A stretch of 64,000 nt of DNA from Hyphomicrobiales bacterium (GTDB lineage Bacteria > Pseudomonadota > Alphaproteobacteria > Rhizobiales > Rhizobiaceae). Shown piece by piece: positions 15,986 to 24,080 of the stretch. The notes under the pieces are model-generated. The model was not told the DNA's origin. It made no database searches and saw only the letters and a list, made by a program, of their open reading frames with translations. The number at the start of each line of letters is the position of its first letter. Position 1 is the first letter of the stretch. The position numbers and the translations under genes are program-made. The stretch is from the NCBI GenBank assembly GCA_900466475.1, contig UBMI01000019.1:62505-126504 (forward strand). Reading direction: 5' to 3'.

Positions 15986-17077
15986 TCAGTTCCTGACCTC
16001 GAAGATCATGTTGAACGGCGTCTCGCTGGCGCGGCGGAAGTGGTGGTATCCGGCATCCAGCGCCACCTTGCGCAGCTTCATCTCGCCTGCCTGCGCGCCA
16101 AGCCCGAGGCCGACTTCCTGGGCCATGGAGGCGGGCGTGCAGATCATCGTCGAGGCGCCGTAATAGACGCGGCCGACGGGGTTGAGGTTGTCCTTCAGCC
16201 CGTCATGGGCGAAGGGCTCGACGATCATCCAGGTGCCGTCCTTTTTCATCGTCTCGCGGATATGGCGGCCGGCCCCGACAGGGTCGCCCATGTCGTGCAG
16301 GCAGTCGAACATGGCCACCAGATCATAGTCGCCGGCCGGGAAATCCTTGGCCGATGCCTTGCTGAAGGTCACGCGGTCGGCAACACCGGCGTCCTTTGCG
16401 GCGCGCTTTGCCCGCTCGATCGACGGACCGTGATAATCGAAGCCGTGGAAATGCGATTTCGGGAATGCCTGGGCCATCAGGATCGTCGAAGCGCCGTGGC
16501 CGCAGCCGACATCGGCGACTTCCGCCCCGCTTTCCAGCTTTTCCTTCATGCCCTTCAGCGCCGGGATCCACTCGGTGACGAGATGGCTGTTGTAGCCCGG
16601 CCGGAAGAAGCGCTCGGTGCCGCGGAAGAGGCAGGTGCTGTGCTCATGCCAGCCGAGGCCCTTGCCGGTGCGGAAGGCATCCTCCACCTTCGGCTCGTCC
16701 ATCCACATGGACTGAACGATCTCGAAGGCGCCGCCGAAGAAGGCGGGGCTTTCCTCATTGGCGAAGACCAGCGCCTGCTCCGGCGTCATGGCGAATTTGT
16801 TCGAGGCCTCGTGATAGGTGATGTAATCGGCAGCCGCCATGGCGGCGAGCCATTCGCGCACATTGCGCTCCGTGAGACTGGTCGTTTCCGCAAGCTCCAT
16901 CGACGAGCGCGGCCGCCCGTCCATCATCGCCCGGAACAGGCCGAGATGATCTCCGAGCACGACGAGAACGCCCGATACACTGGCGCCGAGATCGCCCACG
17001 AGGCGACCGACGAGTGCATCGACTTTCTGCATGTCAGGTTGCTGCATATCGGTTTTCTGCTTATCGGTTTTCTGCAT
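15986..17077 (-). CDS. Class I SAM-dependent methyltransferase with N-terminal winged helix
   Basis: 363 aa. The start is set at MQKTDKQ, with GAGGAGG upstream; the 69-residue extension is unlike protein. Residues 20-110 form a winged-helix dimer domain (LAETTSLTERNVREWLAAMA). The methyltransferase domain follows, with motif I VADVGCGHGAS near residue 190, FHGFDYH, and a DLVAMFDCLHDMGDP acidic loop. This is the Rv2258c-like architecture; the substrate is unknown. Cytoplasmic. The first 20 residues repeat a QKTD/QxPD unit, a local DNA slippage product. Confidence 0.88.
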   Translation of the reverse strand: MQKTDKQKTDMQQPDMQKVDALVGRLVGDLGASVSGVLVVLGDHLGLFRAMMDGRPRSSMELAETTSLTERNVREWLAAMAAADYITYHEASNKFAMTPEQALVFANEESPAFFGGAFEIVQSMWMDEPKVEDAFRTGKGLGWHEHSTCLFRGTERFFRPGYNSHLVTEWIPALKGMKEKLESGAEVADVGCGHGASTILMAQAFPKSHFHGFDYHGPSIERAKRAAKDAGVADRVTFSKASAKDFPAGDYDLVAMFDCLHDMGDPVGAGRHIRETMKKDGTWMIVEPFAHDGLKDNLNPVGRVYYGASTMICTPASMAQEVGLGLGAQAGEMKLRKVALDAGYHHFRRASETPFNMIFEVRN

Positions 17078-17380
17078 GGCACCCTCCTCAAGATGCGCCA
17101 GCCCCAGTCCGACAGTTCGACCCGCCAGTGATTCTAGGCCGGAGCGGCAGGCAGTCAATGCTGCATTCGGGTTAGGAAACCGGGTGAAGATGCTCCACAT
17201 TGAAACGTCACGTCCTGCGTTCCGGAAACTGCGGCCGGTCTTCGGGCCGATGCTGTCGGGACGGGAAATGCCGACTGAAGTCACCCCTCCAGCAACACCA
17301 GACAGGCCCGGAAATTGAGTGCCACGCCGTCCTTTCCGCGGTATAATGACGCGCGGCGGATGCAGACGGAGGTGAAGCCA

Positions 17381-17917
17381 ATGAAGAGGCTCTCAATCAT
17401 TGCCCTGTCGCTGGCAACGGCGCTGGCGAGTGCACTGCCGGCCGAGGCGTTTCCCACCATGGCCGCCGCCCCTGATGTCGAGGCACAGCAGGCGCAACTG
17501 GTACGCTACCGCGGTTACTATGGCGGCTATCACGGCGGCTACTATGGCGGTCACGGCGGATACTACCACCACCATGGCGGCGACGGCTGGGGCTGGGCGC
17601 TCGGCGGTCTGGCCGCAGGCGCGATCATCGGCGGAATGCTGGCGCAGCCCGGATATTACGGCTCCGGCTATTATGGCTCCGGCTATTATGATCCCGGCTA
17701 CTATGGCGGCTATTCCGGTCCGTACTATTACGGCTCGACGCGATATTATGCACGACGCTACTATTATCCCCGGACCTACTATTATCCCCGGGCCTACTAT
17801 GGCGGCAACGACCATGTACGCTGGTGCTTTGCGCGTTACCGGTCCTACAGGGCTTACGACAACACGTTCCAGCCCTATCACGGCCCACGGCAGGCGTGCG
17901 TCTCGCCTCAATATTGA
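17381..17917 (+). CDS. BA14K family secreted protein, Gly/Tyr-rich
   Basis: 178 aa. The start at MKRLSIIALSLATALASA has a perfect GGAGGTGA. After the signal peptide comes a long GYYGG repeat region, a central hydrophobic helix (WALGGLAAGAIIGGMLA), then more Tyr-rich repeats. It ends in the BA14K motif WCFARYRSYRAYDNTF followed by GPRQACVSPQY with two conserved cysteines. The Brucella BA14K protein is an immunoreactive envelope protein with lectin-like behaviour; rhizobial homologues are envelope proteins of unclear role. Confidence 0.88.
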   Translation: MKRLSIIALSLATALASALPAEAFPTMAAAPDVEAQQAQLVRYRGYYGGYHGGYYGGHGGYYHHHGGDGWGWALGGLAAGAIIGGMLAQPGYYGSGYYGSGYYDPGYYGGYSGPYYYGSTRYYARRYYYPRTYYYPRAYYGGNDHVRWCFARYRSYRAYDNTFQPYHGPRQACVSPQY

Positions 17918-17950
17918 TAGCCGCTGACAGCGTGGAGATCGCGACAGGCT

Positions 17951-18142
17951 TCAGGGAAGTTCGATTTCGCCTGCTACCACGTGGTTGAGGCCGGTACCTT
18001 CCGCCGTCAGCGTCATGCGGACCTTCAGCTTCTTGCCGCGGATCTGCGCGTCGCGCACGGTCTCCTCGATCTTGCGCTGCGAGGTCACGCCGACTTCCTT
18101 CAGGAATTTGCGGATGGACATGTTGAAGGCGTCTTCGCTCAT
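17951..18142 (-). CDS. DUF6494 family small protein
   Basis: 63 aa. The start is at MSEDAFNMSIRKFLKEVGVT with GGGGGAT upstream; a longer frame adds 42 residues of non-protein character. EVGVTSQRKIEETVRDAQ is the family core, followed by a beta strand pair (LKVRMTLTAEG, HVVAGEIELP). The function is unknown. It converges with the BA14K gene. Confidence 0.8.
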   Translation of the reverse strand: MSEDAFNMSIRKFLKEVGVTSQRKIEETVRDAQIRGKKLKVRMTLTAEGTGLNHVVAGEIELP

Positions 18143-18278
18143 GATGAAATCCCCCATGTGATGAAGGGATTGTACGGGAAGGCGGCCGGTCGGGAAAGCT
18201 GGATGGGAGGCGCGGTGGCATAATCTGCGCGAGCCGGGAGATCGACTGATCATCGCATCGGGAAGCACAGCCTGAAGC

Positions 18279-18315
18279 GGCCCGCCCGTCCCAGGGATCG
18301 GAAGGGCGGGCGGCC
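18279..18315. terminator. GC-rich hairpin downstream of the AraC/GyrI-like gene
   Basis: GGCCCGCCC and GGGCGGGCGGCC pair with one bulge around a GGGATC loop, 12 bases beyond the stop of the minus-strand gene at 18327. No T run. Confidence 0.4.
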
Positions 18316-18326
18316 ATCGGCTCGCG

Positions 18327-19214
18327 CTATTTCAGCGGCAGGAACAATTCCACGACGACCTCGTGGACCGGCACATCAGGGAAGAAGGAGAAATGCCGCT
18401 GGCAATAGATCGGGAAATCGCGGGCTTCCTCGCCGCTTGCCGGAAGCCAGTCCCGGTAGAGATAGAGGGCTGCAGGCTCCAGATTGTGGGTATCGTGGAC
18501 GACGCGGATGACCGCGCAGCGGCCGGCCGGGATCACGCCCGATTTCATCACCTCATCGTCGGCATCGATCGGCCGGTCGGTGCCGACACAGATGTCCATG
18601 CTGTAATCGGCCGGATTGGCGGGGATCCTCGGGGACCGGAAGATGTTGAAGGTGGGGTTCGTCTCGGGTGACAGGCCGGCGGCCTTGCGCCAGGCGATGA
18701 ACCGCTCGATGCTGGTGCCGAGATTTGCCCGGTCGCCCCGGTGTTCCAGGATCGCCACCGGGGTTGGCGGCACTTCGCGGATCGTCACGTCGTCTTCTTC
18801 ATAGGTTATCTGCATGAGCTTGCTCCTTGCGTTTTCGAGGGGCCTGAAGGCGGCAAGCCACGGAGCCCAGTCGGGCGATCTCCGGAACGAGGAAGGCGAC
18901 TGCCCGAACCGTTGCCGAAAGGCGCGGGCAAAGGCATCCGGTGCACCGTAACCGGCATCCATTGCTATGTCGGTGACGCTCTGGTCGCCGTTTGACGCCA
19001 GGTGGTGCGAAGCGCGCTTCATACGGGCGAGCTGGACATAGCGATGCACCGACAGACCGAAGGTTGCCGAGAACTGCCGGTGAAAGTGAAACTTCGAAAA
19101 GGCTGCGATAGCGCTCAGCGCGTCCAGGTCCAGATCGTCATCCAGATGCCGGTCTATGTGATCGAGCACCCGCTGCATCCGGGCATGGTAGTTTCGAAGC
19201 GCCGCCTTCATCAT
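18327..19214 (-). CDS. AraC family regulator with GyrI-like effector domain
   Basis: 295 aa. Residues 8-108 are an N-terminal AraC DNA-binding domain (LDALSAIAAFSKFHFHRQFS and VTDIAMDAGYGAPDAFARAF, ending GQSPSSFRR). Residues 135-295 are a GyrI-like/SOUL-type ligand-binding domain (VAILEHRGD, GRCAVIRVVHDT, PIYCQRHFSFFPDVPVHEVV). This is the Rob/MarA-like multidrug-responsive layout. GGAGGACGGA precedes the start. The target genes are not evident here. Confidence 0.9.
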   Translation of the reverse strand: MMKAALRNYHARMQRVLDHIDRHLDDDLDLDALSAIAAFSKFHFHRQFSATFGLSVHRYVQLARMKRASHHLASNGDQSVTDIAMDAGYGAPDAFARAFRQRFGQSPSSFRRSPDWAPWLAAFRPLENARSKLMQITYEEDDVTIREVPPTPVAILEHRGDRANLGTSIERFIAWRKAAGLSPETNPTFNIFRSPRIPANPADYSMDICVGTDRPIDADDEVMKSGVIPAGRCAVIRVVHDTHNLEPAALYLYRDWLPASGEEARDFPIYCQRHFSFFPDVPVHEVVVELFLPLK

Positions 19215-19311
19215 TCCGTCCTCCGTGGCGGCTCCAACTAAACGCGGGCAGGGCCCATGCGCTCGACCGATCTTGCGGTTTTGGCGGCACCTGCGGAACA
19301 GGCAGGCCGGT

Positions 19312-19680
19312 TCATGGATGATCGGCGTCGTAGCGCAGGCGGTTGTCCTCGATGCTGCCCCTGTTTTCAGCCGCCCAGTCGGCCAGGTGGCGGACGGTTT
19401 CCGACAGGGAATGCCCGAGCGGGGTCAAGGTGTATTCGACCTGCGGCGGGGTGCTGGGGTGGACGGTTCTGGCGATCATGCCGTCTCGTTCCAGCGTCTT
19501 CAGCGTTCGCGTCAGCATCTGCTGCGAAATGCCGCCGATCTGGCGCTTCAGCCCATTGAAGCGGAGAGCACCCAGCCGAAGTGCGACGACGACCTGGATC
19601 GTCCATTTGTCGCCGACCCGGCTGAGGATCTCGCTGACACCCCTGCAGTCGGCGCCTGCCGGCCTTGCAGTCACATCCAT
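19312..19680 (-). CDS. HxlR family transcriptional regulator
   Basis: 122 aa. The start is set at MDVTARPAGADCRGVSEIL, with GGGAGCTGG upstream; the open frame extends 73 residues further into the promoter of the divergent gene. The winged helix reads SRVGDKWTIQVVVALRLGAL, FNGLKRQIGGISQQMLTRTL, then the wing PPQVEYTLTPLG. HxlR proteins are dimeric redox- or electrophile-responsive regulators, and the single N-terminal Cys (GADCRG) is in the usual sensing place. It likely controls the divergent glutathione transferase gene. Confidence 0.88.
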   Translation of the reverse strand: MDVTARPAGADCRGVSEILSRVGDKWTIQVVVALRLGALRFNGLKRQIGGISQQMLTRTLKTLERDGMIARTVHPSTPPQVEYTLTPLGHSLSETVRHLADWAAENRGSIEDNRLRYDADHP

Positions 19681-19803
19681 CTGACCAGCTCCCAAAGATA
19701 TGCTTTTGACGGACAATTTTTGGTCCCATAAATGGCCGTGGTCAACATCTGAGACCTTGTCTCGCGGCGAAGCCGGCGGGCGGGTCACCACCAGGAGACC
19801 ACC

Positions 19804-20388
19804 ATGAACCTCTTCTACTATCCCGGCGCCTGCAGCCTTGCCGATCATATCGCGCTCATCGAGGCCGGGCTTGCCTACAGGCTCACCAGCATCCGGCATG
19901 ACAAGACGACGGAGGACGGGCGCGATTTCCTGTCGATCAACCCCAAGGGCTACATTCCCACGCTCGAACTCGAGGACGGAGCGATCCTGACGGAGAATCA
20001 GGTCATCCTGGCCTATATCGCCGAGACGAGCGGCAAGCTCCTGCCCGGGGACGGCATTCTACGCTGGCGCGCGCTCGAGGCGCTCGCCTTCATGTCGTCG
20101 GAGATTCACTCACGGTACCAGCCCTTCTTCCGGAATTTCCCCGAGCCGGAGAAGGAGCGCGCCCGCGAAAAGCTCGCGCAGGCCTTCGCCATCCTTGCCG
20201 GCCAGATGGGCGACAAGACGTTCCTGGTCAGCGACGAGATGACGATTGCCGATTGCTACCTGTTCTGGGTGCTGACGGTCGCGCCGAGGAGCGGCGTCGA
20301 ACTGCCGGAGGCGCTCGGCAGGTTCCTCGCCCATATGCGAACGCTGCCTTCCGTGACGCAGGCCCTTGCCGAGGAAGGGCTCGGCTGA
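19804..20388 (+). CDS. Glutathione S-transferase family protein
   Basis: 194 aa. The N-terminal thioredoxin-fold begins MNLFYYPGACSLADHIAL (beta-class-like CSLA), with the conserved cis-Pro in NPKGYIPTLEL and the glutathione contact LTENQVILAYIA. The C-terminal helical domain ends in MTIADCYLFWVLTVA. It conjugates or reduces electrophiles with glutathione in the cytoplasm. GGAG precedes the ATG. It is divergent from HxlR, a common detoxification pair. Confidence 0.9.
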   Translation: MNLFYYPGACSLADHIALIEAGLAYRLTSIRHDKTTEDGRDFLSINPKGYIPTLELEDGAILTENQVILAYIAETSGKLLPGDGILRWRALEALAFMSSEIHSRYQPFFRNFPEPEKERAREKLAQAFAILAGQMGDKTFLVSDEMTIADCYLFWVLTVAPRSGVELPEALGRFLAHMRTLPSVTQALAEEGLG

Positions 20389-20399
20389 TCAGGCGGTCC

Positions 20400-20432
20400 G
20401 GCTGGCCGGCGAAGGTACTCAGCCGGCCAGCC
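20400..20432. terminator. Bidirectional hairpin between GST and RidA genes
   Basis: GGCTGGCCGGC and its exact complement form an 11-bp stem with an 11-base loop, between converging genes 12 bases beyond one stop and 20 beyond the other. Confidence 0.6.
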
Positions 20433-20452
20433 ATTCTTCGCGCGGGCGGCGC

Positions 20453-20881
20453 TCAATCCAGGAGGACGACAGCCTCGACCTCGAAGAGCATTGGGTCGAT
20501 CGCGAGTCTCGGCACCGGAACCAGCGTCTGTGCCGGCAGCCTGTTCCCGAACATACGCGTGACGGTCTCCGTCAGTATGCCGAGCTTCGACATATCGTGG
20601 CCGACCACGTAGACGGTCAGTTTCACGACCTGGTCGGGGCGGGCGCCAAGTGCTGCGATGACGGCGGCGAGGTTCGCATAGGCCTGTTCCACCTGGGTGG
20701 CGAAGTCAGGCGAAAGAGCGCCGTTCCGGTCGTACGCGCCCTGGCCCGAGATGAAGGCCAGCCGGCCGGCCGCAGGGGCGATGACCGCCGTGCTGTAGCC
20801 GTGCGGTGTCGGGTCGTGCAGATGGGAGGGGTTGACGATAACAGGCGTTGCGGCGGGGGCGGGGGCTTGATGGGATGTCAT
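20453..20881 (-). CDS. RidA (YjgF/YER057c/UK114) family protein
   Basis: 142 aa. Family blocks are AFISGQGAYDRNG near 42, QVEQAYANLAAVIAALGARPDQVVKLTVYV and LVPVPRLAIDPMLFEVEAVV. RidA proteins are trimers that hydrolyse reactive enamine/imine intermediates. The conserved catalytic Arg region is replaced by VPRLA, where many members have a variable residue, so imine deaminase activity is not certain. AAGGAG precedes the ATG. It is divergent from the WYL regulator across a perfect palindrome. Confidence 0.88.
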   Translation of the reverse strand: MTSHQAPAPAATPVIVNPSHLHDPTPHGYSTAVIAPAAGRLAFISGQGAYDRNGALSPDFATQVEQAYANLAAVIAALGARPDQVVKLTVYVVGHDMSKLGILTETVTRMFGNRLPAQTLVPVPRLAIDPMLFEVEAVVLLD

Positions 20882-20924
20882 GGTCTGTCTCCTTGTCGGG
20901 TTGCCATGACACGCCTAAGGTAAA

Positions 20925-20947
20925 TCGGTGCCAGATTTTGGCACCGA
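20925..20947. promoter_or_regulatory. Perfect 9+9 bp palindromic operator between RidA and WYL genes
   Basis: TCGGTGCCA and TGGCACCGA are exact inverted repeats with a 5-base spacer (GATTT), in the 93-bp gap between divergent starts. Likely binding site for the WYL regulator. Confidence 0.75.
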
Positions 20948-20974
20948 ATATCGGGAAAGCTCCAGGGTGCGCAA

Positions 20975-21694
20975 ATGAACATCCGCCTCAGACACGACGC
21001 CATCGTGCGCATCCTCAGGCGCAACGGAAGCTCGACAGTCAATGATTTGGCAGAGGAGGTGGGCGCTTCCAGGCGAACGGTACTGCGCGACATCGGGGCG
21101 CTGCGCGAGCAGGGTTTTCTCATCCATTCCGAATCCGGCCGCGGTGGCGGGCTGCAGCTCGACCCGGAATCGGTGCAGACCACGGCCCGGCTCTCGGTCA
21201 CCGAGGTGTTTGCGCTCCTGATCAGCGTGGCGGCCATGCGCGCGGCACGCTCCCTTCCTTTCTCCGATCTCGCCGATGCCGGGCTTGCGAAGATCGAAAA
21301 GGCGCTTTCGGCCGACAAGGTGCGGGACCTGCGCCGGCTTCTCGACTGCCTCTATGTCGGGCAATTGTCTCCCAGACAGGATATTTCCGACATCGGGTCG
21401 ATCGATTCCGGGCTGCTGCCGGCCTTCGAGACGGGGTTTCTGCAGCGGCTGCATCTGCGGTTCCGCTACCGTGACGCCAGGGGAATGGAAACGCTGCGCG
21501 AGGCCGAACCGCAGGCCATGCTCATCCTGCCGCCACTTTGGTATCTCGTCGGCTGGGATACCGCGCGCGGGGATTTCCGGCATTTTCGTATGGATCGGAT
21601 CAGCGCGCCGGAGATCGTGGAAGGCACGCAGTTTCGTCGAAGGCACGTGCCCTTCGAGGATGATGTCTGTCCGTTCAGCGAAATGGCGCGCTGA
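20975..21694 (+). CDS. WYL-domain (YafY-type) transcriptional regulator
   Basis: 239 aa. The N-terminal HTH_11/DeoR-like winged helix reads STVNDLAEEVGASRRTVLRD then IGALREQGFLIHSESGRGGG. The C-terminal WYL domain ends in LPPLWYLVGWDTARGDFRHF followed by RMDRISAPE. WYL domains bind small ligands or nucleic acid. It is divergent from RidA with a perfect palindrome between, so it most likely regulates RidA and itself. The ribosome site is weak. Confidence 0.88.
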   Translation: MNIRLRHDAIVRILRRNGSSTVNDLAEEVGASRRTVLRDIGALREQGFLIHSESGRGGGLQLDPESVQTTARLSVTEVFALLISVAAMRAARSLPFSDLADAGLAKIEKALSADKVRDLRRLLDCLYVGQLSPRQDISDIGSIDSGLLPAFETGFLQRLHLRFRYRDARGMETLREAEPQAMLILPPLWYLVGWDTARGDFRHFRMDRISAPEIVEGTQFRRRHVPFEDDVCPFSEMAR

Positions 21695-21885
21695 GCATCG
21701 GCGAAGGGCCAGGGCAGACGCCGAATATCTGAGATGCGGGACGCCGGAAGGCTGGCTCGACGACAACCCGGCCCTTGATGCAGCAACGGCGGCCGGGTGC
21801 GTTTCCATGGCGCCCGCATTGCGGTCGGCCCTAGCTTGAAGTTGCCCGTCAAACCTTTAGTTTCGACTAAAATAGTCGCAGGGAC

Positions 21886-22299
21886 ATGCAGGCAATGACT
21901 GGCAAAGCCGTTCACTCGTTCGAGATCGTCGAAGAAGTGGCCTCGGATGCGGGGATCTATACCTGGGATATCGTCAGGAACCTCGTCTTCGCAGACAGCG
22001 CGCTCGCCGAGCTTTTCGGCATGGATGCCGACGCCACGGTGCGCGGCCTGCCGCTGGAAGACTATCTTGAGCGTGTCCATCCCGATGACAAGCCGGATCT
22101 CGCAAAGACGATCTCGCAGGCGATCGTCGCCGAAATTGCCCAGCAGAACATCTATCGCGTCCAGGGCAGCGATGGCCGCTACCGGACGGTCGCGGCCTTC
22201 GGCCGGGCCTTTCGCGACCAGAGCGGTTCGCCCGTGCTCTATTCCGGCATCGTCGTGCCGGTGACCGACTGCGAGAATGCCAAACCGGTGGCGCATTAG
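21886..22299 (+). CDS. Single PAS-domain protein
   Basis: About 137 aa. A single PAS fold: AGIYTWDIVRNLVFADSALAE, LFGMD, LEDYLERVHPDD, then YRVQGSDGRYRTVAAFGRAF and GSPVLYSGIVVPVTD, a PAS_3 pattern. There is no attached kinase, cyclase or HTH, so it is either a free-standing sensor or an adaptor. The ligand is unknown. Starts at 21886 and 21895 are both possible. It converges with the MarR gene. Confidence 0.8.
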   Translation: MQAMTGKAVHSFEIVEEVASDAGIYTWDIVRNLVFADSALAELFGMDADATVRGLPLEDYLERVHPDDKPDLAKTISQAIVAEIAQQNIYRVQGSDGRYRTVAAFGRAFRDQSGSPVLYSGIVVPVTDCENAKPVAH

Positions 22300-22344
22300 A
22301 CGGCTGTTGCCGTCGATTCGCGCCGGTCGCTTGCGATGCGGACG

Positions 22345-22791
22345 TCACCGCATGGCTTCTGCTATCCGCAGCAAGGCTGCATAGATGACCTCCGGATCGC
22401 CGGGTGCAACGGCGTCTCGGGTCAGGGCTTCCGCCTTGGCGACAATCTCGTGGGCCGCGCGCAATGCCGACCGGCCGTCCGGCGTGAGTTCGGTCGTCAG
22501 GACCCGGCCATGCACCGGGTGGGCGGTTCGTTTCACGAGGCCGTCCCGTTCGAGTGTGGCGATGATGGACTGCATCGTCTGCGCTGTCACGAAGGCGCGC
22601 CGCGCCAGCTCCGCGCTTGACAGGCCCGCGTTGAACTCGAGCCCCGCCAGCACCGAATATTGCGGGGTCGTCAATCCGATGTTTCGAAGTTCATTGTCGA
22701 GATGGCCCCGCAGCGCCTGTTGCGCCCGCTTCAGCGCATATCCGAGCGAGCGGTAGGTGTCATCCACCGGGGGATCAATCAGGCTGGACAT
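22345..22791 (-). CDS. MarR family transcriptional regulator
   Basis: 148 aa. The winged helix is LSSAELARRAFVTAQTMQSI then IATLERDGLVKRTAHPVHGR, flanked by dimerisation helices, which fits MarR closely. AAGGA precedes the ATG. The divergent gene encodes a VOC protein, and palindromic sequence fills the 68-bp gap, so this is a repressor-enzyme pair. The inducer is unknown. Confidence 0.9.
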   Translation of the reverse strand: MSSLIDPPVDDTYRSLGYALKRAQQALRGHLDNELRNIGLTTPQYSVLAGLEFNAGLSSAELARRAFVTAQTMQSIIATLERDGLVKRTAHPVHGRVLTTELTPDGRSALRAAHEIVAKAEALTRDAVAPGDPEVIYAALLRIAEAMR

Positions 22792-22811
22792 ATCAGGGTC
22801 CTTATATTATA

Positions 22812-22838
22812 TCAGGCCCCTGACGATACTGCGTCAGG
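22812..22838. promoter_or_regulatory. Overlapping palindromes between MarR and VOC genes
   Basis: TCAGG-CC-CCTGA (22812-22823) overlaps CCTGAC-N8-GTCAGG (22819-22838) in the divergent promoter region. A likely MarR operator. Confidence 0.55.
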
Positions 22839-22859
22839 TATAAAAAGGGAAGACAGCTC

Positions 22860-23234
22860 ATGGCTCGCCTCATTGGACCGGATTTCATCGGGATACAGAC
22901 AAGGGATCTGGACGCCGCACGGACCTTCTACCAGGATATTGTCGGGCTCACGCCTTCGGCAAAAGCCCCTCCGGGTGCGGTTGTTTTCGAAACGCAGCCC
23001 ATCCCCTTCGCCGTCCGCACGCCGATCGGGGATTTTGACGATACGGACAAGCTTGGGGTCGGCATCGCGATCTGGTTCGGCTGCGACGATGCCGACGAAT
23101 TGCACGCGCATCTCTGCGAGCGCGACGTGCCCATAGCCTTCCCGCCGAAGGACGGTCCGTTCGGGCGCTATTTCGCCTTTGTCGATCCGTTCGGCTACAC
23201 GATCACGGCGCATACCGTCCTGCCGAGGCAGTAG
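22860..23234 (+). CDS. VOC superfamily (glyoxalase-like) protein
   Basis: 124 aa, one complete vicinal-oxygen-chelate module with beta-alpha-beta-beta-beta repeats. FIGIQTRDLDAARTFYQDIV opens the first half and FVDPFGYTITAHTV closes the second. These are metal-dependent lyases, dioxygenases or resistance proteins; the metal ligands are not complete enough to name a reaction. AGGGA precedes the ATG. It is divergent from MarR. Confidence 0.85.
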   Translation: MARLIGPDFIGIQTRDLDAARTFYQDIVGLTPSAKAPPGAVVFETQPIPFAVRTPIGDFDDTDKLGVGIAIWFGCDDADELHAHLCERDVPIAFPPKDGPFGRYFAFVDPFGYTITAHTVLPRQ

Positions 23235-23403
23235 AAGCCGCGGCCGGGCGGACGATGTTGCCCTGATGGCCGCACGGGCCTGGGGGAGGCAGGCGCAATC
23301 TTCCAATCGGTTGCGCCCATCGACATGGACGTTTGTCATTGCGATAGGATCAAGCCGGAAAAGGTGCTAAGCGCGCCAGCCAGACAATGACAGGAGTGCA
23401 ATT

Positions 23404-23634
23404 GTGAGCGAACTGACCGTAGCGGATGCAACAAACCGCATCTATGAATCGCTGCATGCCGATAATGCCGACCTCGACACACACATCGCTGCACTCAAGG
23501 CGGCATTGGCTCGGGCGGGTGTGAAAGAAGCGGTATTCGATCCGGCCAGGCTCGTGCAGAACAACCGTCAAGGCAGGAAGCTGATGCAGGCATATTTTCG
23601 CCAGCGCGGCGTGACGGTGAAATACTCGGCCTAA
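23404..23634 (+). CDS. Small hypothetical protein
   Basis: 76 aa starting with GTG, preceded by AGGAG. Two helical segments (DADLDTHIAALKAALAR-like, then QNNRQGRKLMQAYFRQRGVT) and a final strand; soluble and basic. No family recognised. A GAGAGGCC hairpin follows at 23675-23700. Confidence 0.6.
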   Translation: MSELTVADATNRIYESLHADNADLDTHIAALKAALARAGVKEAVFDPARLVQNNRQGRKLMQAYFRQRGVTVKYSA

Positions 23635-23674
23635 TGAGGCCGGCTGACCGGGTATCGCAGCAAATAAAGCACAG

Positions 23675-23700
23675 GAGAGGCCACTTTACGGCGGCCTCTC
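23675..23700. terminator. Inverted repeat after the small hypothetical gene
   Basis: GAGAGGCC and GGCCTCTC form a perfect 8-bp stem with a 10-base loop. No T run on either strand. Confidence 0.45.
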
Positions 23701-23729
23701 TGGCGTCGTTGGAAACCTGACGGGCGCTG

Positions 23730-23967
23730 TCAGTCGTTTTGAACTGCAACGGCGGCCTTCCGGATCACGTCGATCACGACGTCGCCGCTGATCGGTTCCG
23801 ACCTCCTTCTCGGACGCGCGGACGGTATGTTTCAGGAGGATGTGAGGCTCCTGCTTGCCGCTGACGACTGCGGTCTGATCCTTATGACCTGTCGCGGCGT
23901 GAGGCGCTCCTCCCAGAGCGTCGATGAGCGTCTCGCTGATGGTGTCGAATACGACGTATTCGAGATT
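23730..23967 (-). pseudogene. Degraded gene remnant, frameshifted
   Basis: Read on the minus strand, two adjoining frames look protein-like. From 23967 downward: LEYVVFDTISETLIDALGGA, then SGKQEPHILLKHTVRASEKE. After a frame change: SEPISGDVVIDVIRKAAVAV, ending at a stop at 23730. Neither frame has a start codon, and a stop lies just upstream of the first. The simplest reading is the end of a former small gene. I do not recognise the family. The rest of 23635-24080 shows nothing else. Confidence 0.35.
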
Positions 23968-24080
23968 CTAGGAATTCGCTGCGCGACGGCGGCGATGTGG
24001 CCGAATTGCCCGGTTCCCGACCTTGCCGGCGGCCCGATTATGGATTTGGCTGGCGACCATAGCCATCAATGGGAGCCAGC

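Noticed and set aside
21466..22296. 276-aa minus-strand frame over the WYL and PAS genes
   Set aside because: Both plus-strand genes have recognisable domains; the mirror has none.
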